Source: Pseudothauera lacus (GTDB lineage: Bacteria; Pseudomonadota; Gammaproteobacteria; Burkholderiales; Rhodocyclaceae). Taken from it: a stretch of 64,000 nucleotides of DNA. Below, piece by piece: positions 62,569 to 64,000 of the stretch. Every line of letters starts with the position of its first letter. Position 1 is the stretch's first letter. The notes under the pieces were generated by a model that did not search any database, was not told the origin of the DNA, and saw only the letters and a program-made list of their open reading frames with translations. The DNA lies in the NCBI RefSeq assembly GCF_003034845.1, contig NZ_PZKC01000002.1, positions 1-64,000 of the forward strand, read 5' to 3'. A program made the position numbers and the translations under genes.

Positions 62569-63177
62569 TCAGGTCTCGTCGCCGCCCACCCATTTCGGCA
62601 CCGCCGGCGGCCGGTAGGCGGCAAAACGCTGCAGCAGTGCCACCGGATCGCTGTCCACGATGACCATCTCGCGGTGTACCGGACGGACGAACTCCTCCGC
62701 TGCCGCATGGTCGAGGAAGCCGACCAGGCGATCGTAATAGCCTGCGGCATTGAGCAGGCCGCAGGGTTTGCCGTGGAAGCCGAGCTGCGCCCAGGTCCAC
62801 ACCTCGAAGATCTCCTCGAAGGTGCCGATGCCGCCCGGCAGGGCGACGAAACCGTCGGCCAGCTCGGCCATCAGCATCTTGCGTGCATGCATCGATGGTG
62901 TGACGTGCAGCTCGGTGAGCCCGGCGTGAGCGAGCTCCTTGCGCATCAGCGCCTGCGGGATCACCCCCACCGCCTCGCCGCCGAGGCGCAGGATCTCGTC
63001 GGCGACCGTTCCCATGATGCCCACGCTGGCACCGCCGTACACCAGGCGGATGCCGCGCGCCACCATCGCCTGCGCGAGGGCGCGCGCCGCATCGGCGTAG
63101 ACGGGCTGGCGCCCGCTGGCGGAACCGCAGTACACGCACAGGCTGCGCAGTGGGGTGGAGGCAGGGTGGTCGTTCAT
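62569..63177 (-). CDS. LOG-family protein (cytokinin riboside 5'-monophosphate phosphoribohydrolase-like)
   Basis: 202 residues. LOG signature P-G-G-I-G-T-F-E-E at 114-122 and the paired M-H-A-R-K with Arg99. Family enzymes release the base from nucleoside 5'-monophosphates (AMP or cytokinin nucleotides). Convergent with the phosphatase regulator, 13 bases apart; no functional link evident. Confidence 0.92.
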   Translation of the reverse strand: MNDHPASTPLRSLCVYCGSASGRQPVYADAARALAQAMVARGIRLVYGGASVGIMGTVADEILRLGGEAVGVIPQALMRKELAHAGLTELHVTPSMHARKMLMAELADGFVALPGGIGTFEEIFEVWTWAQLGFHGKPCGLLNAAGYYDRLVGFLDHAAAEEFVRPVHREMVIVDSDPVALLQRFAAYRPPAVPKWVGGDET

Positions 63178-63313
63178 GCGGGGCTCGTTTCAGTAAAGGG
63201 GGTGGTGATGTGCCCGGGCAATTCGGCATCGTAATGCGCGCCGCCAGGAGGGGGGGTCACCTGTTCGTTGAGCGCCTGTCCTCCGCTGCGGCCGCCAGCA
63301 GCCCGGTGCGCTT

Positions 63314-63826
63314 CTACAGCCAGCGCGGCGTGCGGCGGCGGTAGGCAAGATAGGCAGCGCCGAACTTCTCCGCCAGCGCACGCTCCTCGGGAAGGATCTG
63401 GAAGCGCGTCACGTAGGCCCAGAACGCGCAGGGGCCGAGCCACACCAGGACGGCATCGAGGCGGATGGCGAAGGCCACCAGCAGCAACAGCAGGCTGAGA
63501 TACATGGGGTTGCGCGACCAGCGGTACACCCCGCCGGTCACCAGCAGGCGCGCGCGCCGTGGATCGAGCGGGTTGATGGTGGTGCGCGCGCGGTAGAACA
63601 CCGCCATCGCCGCCAGCGCCAGCGCGGCGCTGAGCAGCGACAGGGCAACGCCGGCCACCATGTGCGCGCTGCTCGCATCCATGATCACTCCGGCCTGCCA
63701 GGCATAGGCCTGCATCGCCGCGCCGACGATGGCCGTGAGCACCGGTGCCGGCACCTTTGCGTCCAGCGCACCGGGCACGCGCCGCCCGGGGGTGGAGTGC
63801 AGCATCGTCTTCACGTCATCGGCCAT
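63314..63826 (-). CDS. Isoprenylcysteine carboxyl methyltransferase-like membrane protein
   Basis: 170 residues, about four to five helices. The C-terminal half has G-G-V-Y-R-W-S-R-N-P-M-Y-L-S and L-P-E-E-R-A-L-A-E-K-F-G-A-A-Y, the SAM-binding signature of the ICMT/PEMT family. Bacterial members methylate unknown lipids or small molecules. The 136-base gap to the LOG gene holds nothing recognisable. Confidence 0.88.
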   Translation of the reverse strand: MADDVKTMLHSTPGRRVPGALDAKVPAPVLTAIVGAAMQAYAWQAGVIMDASSAHMVAGVALSLLSAALALAAMAVFYRARTTINPLDPRRARLLVTGGVYRWSRNPMYLSLLLLLVAFAIRLDAVLVWLGPCAFWAYVTRFQILPEERALAEKFGAAYLAYRRRTPRWL

Positions 63827-63875
63827 CGCTGCTCCGGCTCCGGCACTGCTCCATCACCCAATGAACGCATCCTGT

Positions 63876-64000
63876 TCAGCTGATCTTCCGGGAGATCTCG
63901 GCCAGCCGCTGCTTCATGGCCTCGTCGACCTCGGCAGGCTGGATCTTGGAAATGATGCTGCGCAGGACGCGGATTTCGTTCGGGTCGATGACGCCATCGC
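63876..64000 (-). CDS. C-terminal fragment of an EF-hand-like protein
   Basis: Only the last 41 residues are visible, starting outside the window. D-G-V-I-D-P-N-E-I-R-V-L-R resembles the second half of an EF-hand-type calcium loop and exiting helix. A helical, charged tail ends R-K-I-S. Family cannot be stated. Confidence 0.5.
   Translation of the reverse strand, partial: DGVIDPNEIRVLRSIISKIQPAEVDEAMKQRLAEISRKIS

Overview
The window is high-GC DNA from the replication-origin neighbourhood of a betaproteobacterial chromosome. A relative of Azoarcus/Thauera (Rhodocyclales) is my best guess, inferred from gene content: EF-P with Arg32 next to EarP, the order rsmB-DUF4390-ntrY-ntrX-trkA-trkH-hemE, and the dnaA-dnaN-gyrB / rpmH-rnpA-yidC-mnmE arrangement. 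I see no rRNA, tRNA, CRISPR array, transposase or prophage gene.

Layout. 0-2.5 kb: a truncated chemoreceptor whose periplasmic domain carries a c-type heme motif, divergent from cytochrome c', with a membrane cytochrome b561 beyond. 2.5-8.1 kb: one very long gene for a double-length UvrA with four ATP sites. 8.2-10.6 kb: a lipoprotein, then earP-efp (EF-P and its arginine rhamnosyltransferase). 10.6-21.4 kb: ordinary chromosomal genes (TSUP exporter, RsuA-type pseudouridine synthase, RdgC, RF3, AEC and SLC13 transporters, an ornithine-cyclodeaminase-family reductase, two unknown membrane proteins). 21.4-24.5 kb: a radical SAM gene, then a defence remnant: an in-frame scar joining the start of HsdR to the end of HsdS, followed at once by an intact-looking DarT-DarG ADP-ribosylation toxin-antitoxin pair.

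24.7-33.9 kb: the origin region. dnaA-dnaN-gyrB run leftward and rpmH-rnpA-yidC-mnmE rightward from about 30.1 kb. yidD is missing, and mnmE is not followed by mnmG-rsmG-parAB. Instead a TSUP transporter is bracketed by two parS (ParB-binding) sites, the first lying over its ribosome binding site. 34.8-45.6 kb: speD-speE, then rsmB, a DUF4390 protein, an NtrY/NtrX-like pair whose regulator has lost the ATPase motifs, trkA-trkH and hemE. A 403-base AT-rich gene-free stretch with DnaA boxes precedes priA.

48-56 kb: MOSC protein, fructokinase, beta-carbonic anhydrase, SMUG-type uracil-DNA glycosylase, SulP anion transporter, thioredoxin, a LysR/MFS divergent pair, and a secreted protein built from 11-residue glycine repeats. 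56.2-62.6 kb: a compact four-gene signalling operon: STAS protein, bacteriophytochrome hybrid kinase with two receivers and an Hpt domain, an HD-GYP response regulator, and a PP2C-phosphatase response regulator. It suggests a red/far-red light sensor split between c-di-GMP breakdown and a partner-switching branch; I consider it the most interesting system here. The window ends with a LOG-family gene, an isoprenylcysteine-methyltransferase-like membrane protein and the tail of an EF-hand-like protein.
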